NCBI GenBank assembly: GCA_002300355.1
Contig: NSGV01000001.1
Location: 3,844,001 to 3,908,000, forward strand
Source: Streptomyces sp. TLI_235
GTDB taxonomy: Bacteria > Actinomycetota > Actinomycetes > Streptomycetales > Streptomycetaceae
Reading direction: 5' to 3'
DNA length: 64,000 nucleotides
The notes below the pieces were generated by a model. That model ran no database searches. It saw nothing but the letters and a program-made list of their open reading frames with translations, and had not been told where the DNA came from. Shown here piece after piece: positions 38,770 through 47,099 of this stretch. Both the position numbers and the translations under genes were made by a program. Each line of letters starts with the position of its first letter. The stretch's first letter is position 1.

Positions 38770-38943
38770 GATGTTGCGCGATCGATACCGTCGATCCACC
38801 CTCGCACGCAAGCGGCCCGCATGTCCACATACCCGGTATGCATCGGCTGCCCCGCGCGGGCCGGGCCGGGGCGCCCGGCACGAGTGGAGACGCGCGGCAA
38901 CCGGAGCCGGTTGCGGGCCGGGCGGGCACCCGGGCCGGTGGCG

Positions 38944-39516
38944 TCAGCGCAGGTGGAAGGAGCGGGCGGGCCGGCCGCCGGGGGCGAGCTCGACCAGGTG
39001 CACCTCGTCGCCGATGGTGATGCGCAGCCGGTCCGGGCCGTCCCAGCCCACCTCGGTCAGCTCCTTCGACGGGTCGTCATCGGTGAACTCGCCGACGTGC
39101 CATCGCCGCTCGACGAGCCCGGTGCCGTCGTCGACGTAGACCCGGCTGAGCGTGTCGATCAGGTCGGAGGCCTCCTCGACCACCAGTGTGCGCTCCGGGC
39201 GCCCGGGCGCGGCCTGCCGTACGGTCACCTCGCCGTTCCAGAACAGCCCGAGGAACTGCGCCGACGGGAGGACCGGGGTCAGCAGAGCGGCCACCAGCAC
39301 CGTCTCGGCCCGGACGATCCGCGAGCGCGTCCGGCGCACCAGCGCCGCGGTCAGCAGGACGAGCGCGGCGGTGCCCAGCACCACCGGGTGGTCGCAGATT
39401 CGGGCGACCAGCAGCGGGCCGCCCGAGCGGCCGGCCCACAGGCCGATGCCCAGGACGGCGAGCGCGGCCAGGCCCGCCCAGGCGAGCTGCCGTGTCCTGC
39501 GCCGGTGTTCCGTCAT
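38944..39516 (-). CDS. Small membrane protein of unknown function
   Basis: 190 residues. Two or three N-terminal helices (LAWAGLAALAVLGIGLW, VVLGTAALVLLTAALV, TVLVAALLTPVLPSAQFLGLFW), then a ~100-residue beta-rich extracellular domain. No motif recognised. Codon usage is ordinary for the region. Confidence 0.65.
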   Translation of the reverse strand: MTEHRRRTRQLAWAGLAALAVLGIGLWAGRSGGPLLVARICDHPVVLGTAALVLLTAALVRRTRSRIVRAETVLVAALLTPVLPSAQFLGLFWNGEVTVRQAAPGRPERTLVVEEASDLIDTLSRVYVDDGTGLVERRWHVGEFTDDDPSKELTEVGWDGPDRLRITIGDEVHLVELAPGGRPARSFHLR

Positions 39517-39690
39517 GCCGTGCCCGCCCCTGTCGCCGTTTGGTGCCGGCGCACAGTCTGCCGGGCCGACGGGCCGGCCGGGCGGACGGGTCGGGGCGGG
39601 CGAGTCCGGGCGGGCGGGGCCTGCCCGGCGGCGGGACCGCCGGGTGTCCGCGGGCGGCCGTGGCGACCGCCCGCGGACGAGTGCGGGCGG

Positions 39691-40104
39691 TCAGCCCAGC
39701 ATGTCGGCGGCGGTCGGCGAGCTGTCGCGCAGGAACTGGGCGCAGCGTTCGGCCTCGTCCTTCTCCTCGATGGCGGCGGCGGCCCGGGCCAGGGCGTGCA
39801 GGGCGCGCAGGAACCCGCGGTTGGGCTCGTGCTCCCACGGCACCGGGCCGTGGCCCTTCCAGCCGTTGCGGCGCAGCGCGTCGAGGCCGCGGTGGTAGCC
39901 GGTGCGGGCGTAGGCGTACGACTCGACGACCCGGCCGGCGGCGTAGGCGTCGTCCGCGAGCTGCGCCCAGGCGAGCGAGGAGGTCGGGAACTTCGCTGCG
40001 ACCTCGGAGGGCGAGGCGCCCTGGGCCAGCGCCTCCAGCGGACCGGGCTCGGCCGGCAGGTGGGTCGGCGGCGGGCCGCCGAGCAGGTTCTCGTGAATGC
40101 TCAT
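39691..40104 (-). CDS. DUF3151 protein
   Basis: 137 residues, soluble, helical. The segment YARTGYHRGLDALRRNGWKGHGPVPWEHEPNRGFLRAL is the typical DUF3151 core. Widespread in actinobacteria near purine genes; function unknown. ATG 40104 starts directly at the usual N terminus (MSIHENLL). Confidence 0.82.
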   Translation of the reverse strand: MSIHENLLGGPPPTHLPAEPGPLEALAQGASPSEVAAKFPTSSLAWAQLADDAYAAGRVVESYAYARTGYHRGLDALRRNGWKGHGPVPWEHEPNRGFLRALHALARAAAAIEEKDEAERCAQFLRDSSPTAADMLG

Positions 40105-40132
40105 GGACTCCAGTCAACCACTGTCGGCCGGG

Positions 40133-40170
40133 GTGCCCGGGTACCGCCGGGTGGGACGGTGCCCGGGCAC
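40133..40170 (-). terminator. Terminator of the MoaF-like gene
   Basis: 9-bp stem GTGCCCGGG (40133-40141) with CCCGGGCAC (40162-40170), downstream of the gene at 40232-40684. Confidence 0.55.
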
Positions 40171-40231
40171 GGCCGGGGGCGCGGGGCCGGAAGGGGGTCG
40201 GGCCGGGCGCCCCGGATGCGGGCCGATGGCG

Positions 40232-40684
40232 TCAGGCCACGCAGCTCAGGGTGGCGCTGTGCAGCTGGCCGAGGCGGGTGCCGGTGGCGGTGGCGAAGGT
40301 GAAGTAGACCTTCACCGTGTTGTTGTTGAAGTTCATGACGTGGCTGACGGTCACGCCGTTGGGCTCGACCCAGCTGGTGAAGTAGAGGCCCCAGCCGACC
40401 TGGGCGGTGGCCAGGGCGGCGTCGAAGGTCTCGCCGACGCCGGTGCCCGCGACGGTCACCGAGTGCAGCGAGGTGCCGTCGGCGGAGTAGGTGTTCTTGT
40501 AGACGTTCCCGTTGTCGACCGTGATCAGGTAGGTCTTGCCCGCGAACGGGGGCAGGGCGGTGCGGGTGGTGGCGGTCGTCGCGGCTGCGGTGCCGTCGTC
40601 GGCGGAGGCCTGGCCGGCGACGAGGGTGGCGCCGCCTGCGGAGATGGCGAGGGCGGCGGCGAGGGCGACGAAACGGCGCTTCAT
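40232..40684 (-). CDS. Secreted MoaF-like (calycin-type barrel) protein
   Basis: 150 residues. Signal peptide 1-28 (FVALAAALAISAGGATLVAGQASA). The mature part has GKTYLITVDNGNVYKNTYSADGT, GLYFTSWVEPNGVTVSHVMNF and a repeating strand pattern, resembling MoaF-related small beta-barrels that bind small ligands. It is the last gene before the regulated cluster on the right; whether it belongs to it is unclear. Confidence 0.65.
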   Translation of the reverse strand: MKRRFVALAAALAISAGGATLVAGQASADDGTAAATTATTRTALPPFAGKTYLITVDNGNVYKNTYSADGTSLHSVTVAGTGVGETFDAALATAQVGWGLYFTSWVEPNGVTVSHVMNFNNNTVKVYFTFATATGTRLGQLHSATLSCVA

Positions 40685-40888
40685 GGGGCTGTTCCTTCCA
40701 CGGTGGACGCTGGCTTGGCGCGGTGGGACGGTGCCCGGCCGAAGCTACCGACCGCCCGGACGGGCGTGTTGCCGGTCCGCGCACCGGGCGTCGTGGATCC
40801 GCGCACGTCGGGCATGTGCCCAGGTGGGAGCGGTTCCGGCAGGTCGGGGGAGGGGCGGCGGGCTCCGCATCAGAGCTGCCGATTGCTG

Positions 40889-40911
40889 TTGATACCTTCG
40901 GGAAGGTTTGT
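40889..40911 (+). promoter_or_regulatory. ARE-like operator upstream of the degenerate adenylation gene
   Basis: Inverted repeat ATACCTTC (40892-40899), GG, GAAGGTTT (40902-40909), one mismatch between arms. Same motif as the three other sites in the cluster (44608, 45444, 51191). It fits binding sites of gamma-butyrolactone receptors. TTGATA at 40889-40894 could be a -35, but no convincing -10 follows. It lies within the 394-bp gap (40685-41078), in which I see no gene. Confidence 0.75.
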
Positions 40912-41078
40912 TTCCATCGGGTGGGTGTCCCGACGCGTGCCCGCGCATTCGGCGGCGACCGCATGCAGCGAAGAAGAGCCCGACCTTCCCCAGCGAGACC
41001 GCCGGGCAGGTGTTCCGGCGCCCCAACCGATGGATGAACCAGAAGGGCCAACTCCAGCCCACTGGAACGGAGTTCGAG

Positions 41079-42710
41079 ATGATCAAGCTGCAAGACGCCC
41101 TGCGGCACGCCGCTGAACGGCCGGACCACGTCGCGCTCGTGGACGGCGGACGCCGGATCACCTGGAGCGAACTGGCCGACGAGATAGCCAAGGTGGCCGG
41201 CGGCCTGGCCGCAGTGCTGCCCGAGGGACGGCCCGCCCGCGCCGCCTTCCTCTGCTGCAACGGCTGGGAGCTGGTCGTCACCATGGCCGCCTTCGAGACC
41301 CTGGGCGTGCCGATCACCGGCCTCGACTTCGAGGCCGGGCCCGAGGCCACCGCACACGCCCTGGAACAGCTCCGTCCGACCGTCGTGGTCAGCAGCAAGC
41401 TGCACCGCCCGCTGCTCATCGCATCAGGCTGGTCCGACCGCGAGGGCGTCCTGCAGGTCCACCTGCACGGCGTGGGCGAGGAGCTCGCCGCACCCGAGCC
41501 GGTCGTCCCCGAGCCGCAGGCCGGCGAGCCGGTGCACTACTCGACACTGGCCGCCGCGCAGACCGCGGTCACCGCCCCGATCTCCCAACCCCACGAGCAC
41601 TTCGCGGTGAGCTACGACGCCGCCGGCGACTCCCGGCTGGTGATCCGCCGCCGCTCCTTCGAGGCCCGCCGACTCGCCGAGCTGGTCGACGAGTTCGCCT
41701 TCGACGAGGACGACACCTACCTGGTCACCGTGCCGATGTACCACGCCTCCAGCCCCGGCTGGGCACGGGTCTTCTTCGCCCTCGGCGGCACCGTGGTGCT
41801 CGGCCCGTACCACGACCTCGGCGAGATGTGCCGGCTGATCACCGACGAGGGCGTCACCGCCACGCTGATGGTGCCGCCGGTGCTCTCCCGGCTGCTCGCC
41901 CACCCGGCCTCCGCCGAGCTTCGGCGGACCTCCCGGCTGCGCTTCCTGCTCACCGGCGGCCAGCACCTCAACCGCTGGATCGTCAACGAGGCCTGGGACC
42001 GCTTCGGCCCCGTCCTGCACCACTACTACGGCTCCACCGAGACCGGTCTGGTCACCCTGCTCGGCCCGGACGAGCTGGCGCTCTCGCCGTGCCGCTCCGG
42101 CCGCGCCATGCCGGGCATCGGCATCGCCGTGCTGGACGCCGAGCACCGCCCGCTGCCGCCCGGCGTCCGCGGCCGGGTCGCGGTGGCGAGCTACCAGCTG
42201 ATGGACGCCTACGGGGACGCCCCCGCGCCGTCCGTGCTGGTCGACCTCGGGGACGGCCAGGGCCCGCGGCCCTTCCTGGTCACCGGCGACGACGGCGTCA
42301 TCGACTACGAGGGCCGGCTCGAACTCACCGGCCGCACCGGCGGCCCCGTGCGGGCCCGCGCCGACGGCGACCGCGACACCGCCTTCTTCGGCCTGGAGAC
42401 CGAACTGCTCGACCAGCCGGCCGTCCGCGACCTCGCCGTCCTGCGGGTCACCGTGCCCGACCACGGGCCGGTGCTGGCGGTGCCCTTCGTCCCGGTCGCC
42501 CGGGACCTGGAGGCGGCCGCCTACCGGGCGGTCAGCGCGGCCTGCGCCCGCCGCGTGCCGTGGATCTCCGCGCACGTCATCGCGGTCGACGCCATCCCGT
42601 ACAGCCCCACCGGCACCATCCGCACCGGCGAGCTGCTCACCGAGATCATGCCGCTGGTCAACCTCTACATCCACCTGGACAAGCAGTCAGCTACGGAGAT
42701 CCCCGCATGA
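41079..42710 (+). CDS. Adenylate-forming enzyme homologue with degenerate active site
   Basis: 543 residues, ANL fold: VPMYHASSPGW, VPPVLSRLL, YYGSTETGLVTLL (~316) and VTGDDG are recognisable. The ATP phosphate loop, normally TSGTTGxPKG, is SYDAAGDSRLV (~178-188) and lacks the lysine. The C-terminal catalytic-lysine motif (PTGK) reads PTGTIR (~510). The GRxKD hinge is also lost (GRTGGPVRA). So it probably does not adenylate; it may bind a substrate or act as a scaffold. ATG 41079 follows GGAG by 6 nt. Overlaps the next gene (ATGA). Preceded by an ARE-like site. Confidence 0.82.
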   Translation: MIKLQDALRHAAERPDHVALVDGGRRITWSELADEIAKVAGGLAAVLPEGRPARAAFLCCNGWELVVTMAAFETLGVPITGLDFEAGPEATAHALEQLRPTVVVSSKLHRPLLIASGWSDREGVLQVHLHGVGEELAAPEPVVPEPQAGEPVHYSTLAAAQTAVTAPISQPHEHFAVSYDAAGDSRLVIRRRSFEARRLAELVDEFAFDEDDTYLVTVPMYHASSPGWARVFFALGGTVVLGPYHDLGEMCRLITDEGVTATLMVPPVLSRLLAHPASAELRRTSRLRFLLTGGQHLNRWIVNEAWDRFGPVLHHYYGSTETGLVTLLGPDELALSPCRSGRAMPGIGIAVLDAEHRPLPPGVRGRVAVASYQLMDAYGDAPAPSVLVDLGDGQGPRPFLVTGDDGVIDYEGRLELTGRTGGPVRARADGDRDTAFFGLETELLDQPAVRDLAVLRVTVPDHGPVLAVPFVPVARDLEAAAYRAVSAACARRVPWISAHVIAVDAIPYSPTGTIRTGELLTEIMPLVNLYIHLDKQSATEIPA

Positions 42711-43087
42711 CCACGCCGGTTCCGCCGCACACCTCCGACGACCAGCTGGACGAGGCCGACCTCGACACCCGGCTGCTCTCCCTGGAGCGGGCGCTCAGCG
42801 AGCTGCCCGCCGCCCGCCAGACCGCCGTCCTGATCGGCGAACTCCCGGACTACGGCGACCTGCTGCTGGTCGCCTTCGTGCCGGCCGACGCCCAGTACGA
42901 GGAGTCCACCCAACGGGCCGCCCGGGCGGCCTGCGCCCGGCTCGTCCCGGCGCTGCCCGCCCTGGTGATCCCGGTCGACGACATCCCGTACACCCTGGAC
43001 GGCGAGCTGCGCGGGCAGCAGCTCTTCGACGAGATGCTGCCGCAGATCGCCCGCGACATGCTGCTGCCCAAGGAGATGTCGGCCTGA
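42707..43087 (+). CDS. Stand-alone ANL C-terminal-subdomain-like protein
   Basis: 126 residues. From ~20 on it parallels the last ~110 residues of the upstream protein: GDLLLVAFVP against GPVLAVPFVP, AARAACARLVP against AVSAACARRVP, and IPVDDIPYTLDGELRGQQL against IAVDAIPYSPTGTIRTGEL. It is therefore a likely duplicated C-terminal subdomain, again without the lysine. Translationally coupled to the upstream gene, suggesting the two proteins act together. No known function. Confidence 0.75.
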   Translation: MTTPVPPHTSDDQLDEADLDTRLLSLERALSELPAARQTAVLIGELPDYGDLLLVAFVPADAQYEESTQRAARAACARLVPALPALVIPVDDIPYTLDGELRGQQLFDEMLPQIARDMLLPKEMSA

Positions 43088-43130
43088 CCCGGACTCCCCG
43101 GCGCGGGTCGCGCCCCCGCGCCGGGGCACG

Positions 43131-43178
43131 CGGTCCGGGGACCGGCGGGGGCGCGAAACCCCGCCGGTCCCCGGACCG
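43131..43178. terminator. Strong bidirectional terminator
   Basis: Perfect 20-bp stem (43131-43150 with 43159-43178) and an 8-nt loop. A second hairpin with a 12-bp stem lies just before it (43096-43107 with 43115-43126). They separate the convergent ANL-like pair and the monooxygenase gene. Confidence 0.9.
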
Positions 43179-43188
43179 TTCCCGCCTG

Positions 43189-44355
43189 TCAGCCGGCGAA
43201 CGCGGCCAGGCCCGTCCGGGTGTACTCGGCCGCCGCGGCGTCCCAGTTGAGCGCGCCGTGGGCGGCCAGCGAATGGACGTCCCGCCAGGCCCGCTGGAGC
43301 GCCGAGTCCGGCCACTGGGCGGCTACCCCGCCGGCCCGGAACAGCCGCTCCACCGCCGAGACGGTGAGCTCGACCGCCAGCGCGGTGTCCCGCAGGTTGC
43401 GGCCGACGGCGCGGTCGCCGACCGCTCCGGTGTCCGCCCGCAGCGCGGCGTCCGCCAGCAGCGAGGCGGCGATGTCGATCTCCGCGGAGGCCCGCGCCAT
43501 CACCTCGCACCGGGCCGGACTGACGGCCGGTCCGCCGGGGCCGTGGGCGTCCGCCAGCGGCGCCGCCCAGGCCTTCAGTGCGCCGCGCGCCGCCCCCACG
43601 GCGGGCGCGGCGAAGGCGAGTCCGGCGACCAGCCGCGGCGGCACGCCGTGGCAGCGGGCCCGGTCCGTCGCGGCGGACGCCCGGACGAGGTCCATGAAGC
43701 CGACACAGCGGTGCGGTGGGACGGCCAGCGGTTCCGTCACGCTCACGTCGTGGCTGCCGGTGCCCCGTAATCCGTTGCTGTGCCAGGTGTCGTGGACCGT
43801 GACCGCCGCCCGGGGGACGGCCACGATCAGGAAGTCGCCCGGCAGGGCCGCCGGGTCGGGCAGCGCGAGCAGCACCCACACGGCGTGCCCCACCCCGCTG
43901 ACGCACCGCCAGTTGCCGGTGATCAGCGCCCCGCCGTCGGCCGTGCGCTCCAGCCGGCCGGTCGGGGGGACGAGGGCGGCCGCGATCGGGACGTCCGGGG
44001 AGTCGCCCCAGATCTCCTGCTGGCCGGCCTCCGGAAGGAAGGCGGCCAGCCGCCCGTGGGCCGCCTGCAGGGCGGCGCACCAGGCGGTCGAGGTACAGCC
44101 CTCCGCCAGTGCGGCGGTCGCCGCCACCAGCTCGGTGAAACTCCCTTCGGCACCGCCCCAGCGGCGCGGGACGAAATGGCGGGCGAAGCCGGAGCCGGTC
44201 AGCCGCTCGGTCAGCGCGGCGTCCAGGCCGCGCAGCCGGTCCGCCTCGGCGGCCCGGCGGAAGGCGTCCGGCCGGAGCGACTCGGCGGCCGCGGTGAGGG
44301 ATCCGGGCAGCCCGGCGTGCCGGGCAGTGGTGCACGGATCGTCCAGAATGCTCAA
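43189..44355 (-). CDS. Flavin-dependent monooxygenase of the acyl-CoA-dehydrogenase fold (HpaB/HsaA-like), contains TTA
   Basis: 388 residues. N-terminal helical domain, GNWRCVSGVGHAVWVLLA strand region as in group D flavin hydroxylases, HDTWHSNGLRGTGSHDV, and a C-terminal four-helix bundle. Lacks the acyl-CoA dehydrogenase catalytic glutamate context; similarity is to two-component aromatic hydroxylases that use reduced flavin from a partner. No reductase gene is adjacent. The start is TTG 44355 after GGGGGAG. Leu196 (in SNGLRG) is encoded by TTA at 43768-43770, the only in-frame TTA I found, so translation may depend on the bldA tRNA. A role in hydroxylating an aromatic intermediate is inferred. 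Confidence 0.8.
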   Translation of the reverse strand: MSILDDPCTTARHAGLPGSLTAAAESLRPDAFRRAAEADRLRGLDAALTERLTGSGFARHFVPRRWGGAEGSFTELVAATAALAEGCTSTAWCAALQAAHGRLAAFLPEAGQQEIWGDSPDVPIAAALVPPTGRLERTADGGALITGNWRCVSGVGHAVWVLLALPDPAALPGDFLIVAVPRAAVTVHDTWHSNGLRGTGSHDVSVTEPLAVPPHRCVGFMDLVRASAATDRARCHGVPPRLVAGLAFAAPAVGAARGALKAWAAPLADAHGPGGPAVSPARCEVMARASAEIDIAASLLADAALRADTGAVGDRAVGRNLRDTALAVELTVSAVERLFRAGGVAAQWPDSALQRAWRDVHSLAAHGALNWDAAAAEYTRTGLAAFAG

Positions 44356-44601
44356 CTTTTCTCCCCCTGTCGTGGACTGGCGTCACGTGCCGGGACGACG
44401 CCGGCCGCTCCACGGCCGCCGGCCTGCACCGGCATGCCCGGACGCCCCGGAGGATGCGGGCGGATCGGGCCGGGACGTCGTCGTCGACGAGGACAGCGTG
44501 GCCGACCGGGCCCGGTCACGGAAGGAGGCCGCAACCTCCTTTGCGGACGCGGGAGTTCCGGGACACAGGTGCGTGGCCGGGTGCTGTCGTACGGCAGAAT
44601 A

Positions 44602-44630
44602 TTGGGAACATACCTTCGTGACGTTATGAT
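44602..44630 (+). promoter_or_regulatory. Promoter with ARE-like operator before the TetR gene at 44680
   Basis: -35 TTGGGA (44602-44607), 17-bp spacer, -10 TATGAT (44625-44630). The spacer is filled by ACATACCTTC, GT, GACGTTATGA (44608-44629), the same inverted repeat with two mismatches in the right arm. Binding there would block RNA polymerase, which suggests autorepression of the receptor. It lies in a 324-bp gap (44356-44679) without genes. Confidence 0.8.
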
Positions 44631-44679
44631 TCGCGCGAAACTCCGGCACGACCGTGCCGGCACCCCTGGAGGTTGAGCC

Positions 44680-45324
44680 ATGGCGGCCAGCGGGAATCCG
44701 GTCAGCAGCAGGAGCCGGGGTACGGCGGCGGGTCGGAGTGCTCCGGCCCTGAAACAGGCACGGGCACTGCGCACCCGGGCGACGGTCCTGGAGGCCGCCG
44801 CCGCACTCTTCGCCCACAAGGGCTTCAAAGTCGTCACCATGCAGGAGATCGCCGAGGAGGCCGGTGCCACCAAGGGGGCCGTGTACTTCCACTTCCCCAA
44901 CAAGGAGGCGCTCGCCGCGGAACTGGTCGGCAGCTTCTACGCGGCCGCGCCGAAGACCACCGAGGCGCTGGCCGACCCGGACCTCAAGCCCCTGGAGACC
45001 GTCCGGCGGCTGACCATGGAGACGGCCCACCGGGTCCGCGACGAGGTGGTGGCGCAGGCGGCCGTCCGGCTGCAGACCGAGCGCATGATCACCGACGCCG
45101 AGCTGCCGCTGCCGTTCATCGACTACATCGCCGTCTACACCCTGCTGCTCGAGCGGGCCAAGGAGAGCGGTGAACTCCCGCCGCACGTCTCGGCGGCGTC
45201 GCTCGCGCGCACCATCGTGGCGTCCTTCTTCGGGGTCCAGCACGTGTCGTGGATCCTGCACGACCGCGCCGACGTGGTCGACCGGGTCGAGGAGCTGCTG
45301 GACCTGCTGCTGCCGCCGAGCTGA
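44680..45324 (+). CDS. TetR regulator, gamma-butyrolactone-receptor (ScbR/ArpA) type
   Basis: 214 residues. HTH region KQARALRTRATVLEAAAALF, IAEEAGATKGAVYFHFPNKEALA matches the receptor family. The C-terminal part has SFFGVQHVSWILHDRADVVDRVEEL, the usual family ending. ATG 44680 with GGAGGT 8 nt upstream. Upstream ARE-like operator, next gene afsA-like: the classical signal synthase/receptor pair. It likely represses itself, afsA and the structural genes until the ligand accumulates. Whether it is a true receptor or a pseudo-receptor cannot be decided. Confidence 0.86.
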   Translation: MAASGNPVSSRSRGTAAGRSAPALKQARALRTRATVLEAAAALFAHKGFKVVTMQEIAEEAGATKGAVYFHFPNKEALAAELVGSFYAAAPKTTEALADPDLKPLETVRRLTMETAHRVRDEVVAQAAVRLQTERMITDAELPLPFIDYIAVYTLLLERAKESGELPPHVSAASLARTIVASFFGVQHVSWILHDRADVVDRVEELLDLLLPPS

Positions 45325-45437
45325 CCGCTCCGCACACTGCGCCCCGGCGGGGGTCGCGGACTCTCGCGCCGGTCTGCGCGGAGCTGCGGCCCCCGCTTTT
45401 CCCTTGTGGGGAAAGGGACTTGGGAGACGGTCAAAGC

Positions 45438-45466
45438 TTGGCAACATACCTTCCCGGAGGTATATT
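45438..45466 (+). promoter_or_regulatory. Promoter with ARE-like operator before afsA
   Basis: -35 TTGGCA (45438-45443), 17-bp spacer, -10 TATATT (45461-45466), each one base from consensus. The spacer holds ACATACCTTC (45444-45453) and, after two bases, the arm GGAGGTATAT (45456-45465), an inverted repeat. Same arrangement as at 44602. Confidence 0.85.
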
Positions 45467-45536
45467 TTCTTTCGGTCCCAGCGTCGGACCCTGGCCAGTG
45501 CCCTGTCGTTCACAGCCCCGTGGGGGAAGGCTCGCG

Positions 45537-46562
45537 ATGGACACCTTTGCACCAGATCAGCTGACCTATCCGACCTCCGGACTGCTGCCGCGACAGCGGA
45601 GCGCCGCAGATCTCGACTTCCATCGAACGGTGTCGCGCAAACTGGTCCACAAGGCCGCCGTCTCGGAGGTGTTCCTCACCGACTCGGCCAGAGCCACCGC
45701 GGACAGCTACCTGCTGGCCGCGCAGTGGCCCCGCGACCACGCGGTGTTCCAGCCCGGACCGGGCGGCACCGCGGACAGCATGGTCGTCATCGAGACGGTC
45801 CGGCAGGCCACCATGTTCACGTTCCACGAGTACTACGGCGTTCCGCTGGAACTCCCTTTCGTTGCCAAGAGTTTCGACTTCGAGCTGACGGACGACCGGG
45901 CCGCCCGGGCCGCCTTCGGGGCGCCGCAGGAGGTCACCCTCGACCTGGTCGTCGACATCCCCGCCGGGCACCGGCCCGGCCGGCGGATGCCGTTCCAGAC
46001 GCACACCGTCGTCCACACCGGTGCGGGTCGCCCCTGTGCCCGGGTGACCATCGGCGGCGAGATCCTCGACCCGGCGCTCTACCGGCGGCTGCGGGCCGCC
46101 CGTCCGGCCGCCGTGGACCTCCCGGCGGACGGGGCCGGCGGCCCGGTCGCGGCCACCCCCGCCCAGGTCGGCAGGCGGCGCCCCGACGACGTGGTGCTGC
46201 TGACCGCGGAGCCGGGCGACGGCGCCCGCTGGCGGCTCCGGGTGGACCAGGGCCACCCCACCTTCTTCGACCACGGATCCGACCACGTCCAGGCGGTGCT
46301 GCTGCTGGAGGCCCTCCGTCAGGGCGGCCTGCTCGCGGACACCGCCGCCGGGGACGCCTCGCACGAGGTCCTCACCGGCCTGCGGGTCGAGTTCCACGCG
46401 TACGGCGAGTTCGGCACGCCGATCCTCCTCGACGCCCGGGCGACCGGCGGAGAGGGCGGCGCCCGGACCGTGCGCGCCACGGCGGCCCAGGCGGGCCGTC
46501 CGATCGCCCAGGCGGACCTCGTGTTCCGCCGCGCCGCCCTGCCCGGCGGCCCCACGTCCTGA
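45537..46562 (+). CDS. afsA: AfsA-type gamma-butyrolactone (or related signal) synthase
   Basis: 341 residues with two hot-dog (AfsA) repeats. The first ends at DHAVFQPGPGGTADSMVVIETVRQA, the second at QGHPTFFDHGSDHVQAVLLLEALRQGG. Both repeats carry the conserved Glu-x-x-Arg-Gln end. Condenses a beta-keto acyl-ACP with dihydroxyacetone phosphate to start A-factor-type signals (family knowledge). First line KLVHKAAVSEVFLTD is typical. ATG 45537 follows GGGGGAAGG. Controlled by the promoter/operator at 45438. The exact signal (butyrolactone, butenolide, furan) is unknown. Confidence 0.92.
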   Translation: MDTFAPDQLTYPTSGLLPRQRSAADLDFHRTVSRKLVHKAAVSEVFLTDSARATADSYLLAAQWPRDHAVFQPGPGGTADSMVVIETVRQATMFTFHEYYGVPLELPFVAKSFDFELTDDRAARAAFGAPQEVTLDLVVDIPAGHRPGRRMPFQTHTVVHTGAGRPCARVTIGGEILDPALYRRLRAARPAAVDLPADGAGGPVAATPAQVGRRRPDDVVLLTAEPGDGARWRLRVDQGHPTFFDHGSDHVQAVLLLEALRQGGLLADTAAGDASHEVLTGLRVEFHAYGEFGTPILLDARATGGEGGARTVRATAAQAGRPIAQADLVFRRAALPGGPTS

Positions 46563-46622
46563 CGGACCGTCGGGTGCGTCCAGCACTGCCCGTGCCCGTC
46601 GGCCCGCTCCGAAGGAGTCCTG

Positions 46623-47099
46623 ATGGAACTTCAGCATCTGCGTTCGTTCCTCGAGGTGTCGAGCGAGATGAGCTTCACCCGGGCCGCCAAGAAGTTGAAC
46701 TACGCGCAGTCCAGTGTGACGGCGCAGATCCAGCACCTTGAGGCCTCGCTCGGCGCCGTGCTGTTCGACCGGCGCGGCCGGCGCATCGCGCTCACCGAGA
46801 GCGGCCTGCGGCTGCGACCGGTGGCGGAGCGCATCGTGGCCCTGGCCGACCTGGCCCACCGCGAGGTGGCCGGGGCGGGTGACCGGCACTCCGGCCGGGC
46901 CGTGGACCGGCCGGTCGCCGAGGCAGCCGCGCAGGCGCTGGGGCGGGCCGCCGAGCCCCGCCGGGCGGCGGTCCGGCTGCCCGCCCAGCGCGGGCGCCTT
47001 CAGCTCACCCAGCGGGCGCCCAGGGCGGGCAGCAGCACGTCCCAGGACGAGCGGACCCGGGTGATCAGATCCAGCTCCTCGCGCACCGACCCGAGGTAG
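46623..47099 (+). pseudogene. Truncated LysR-type regulator (HTH domain only)
   Basis: The first ~85 residues are a clear LysR winged helix: MELQHLRSFLEVSSEMSFTRAAKKLNYAQSS-type start, then LEASLGAVLFDRRGRRIALTESG. After about residue 90 the sequence loses all LysR similarity and the open frame runs antisense into the end of the TetR gene at 47000. The ligand-binding domain (~200 residues) is missing. It is most likely a remnant cut off by a rearrangement; an HTH-only regulator is possible. GAAGGAGT precedes the ATG. Confidence 0.75.
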
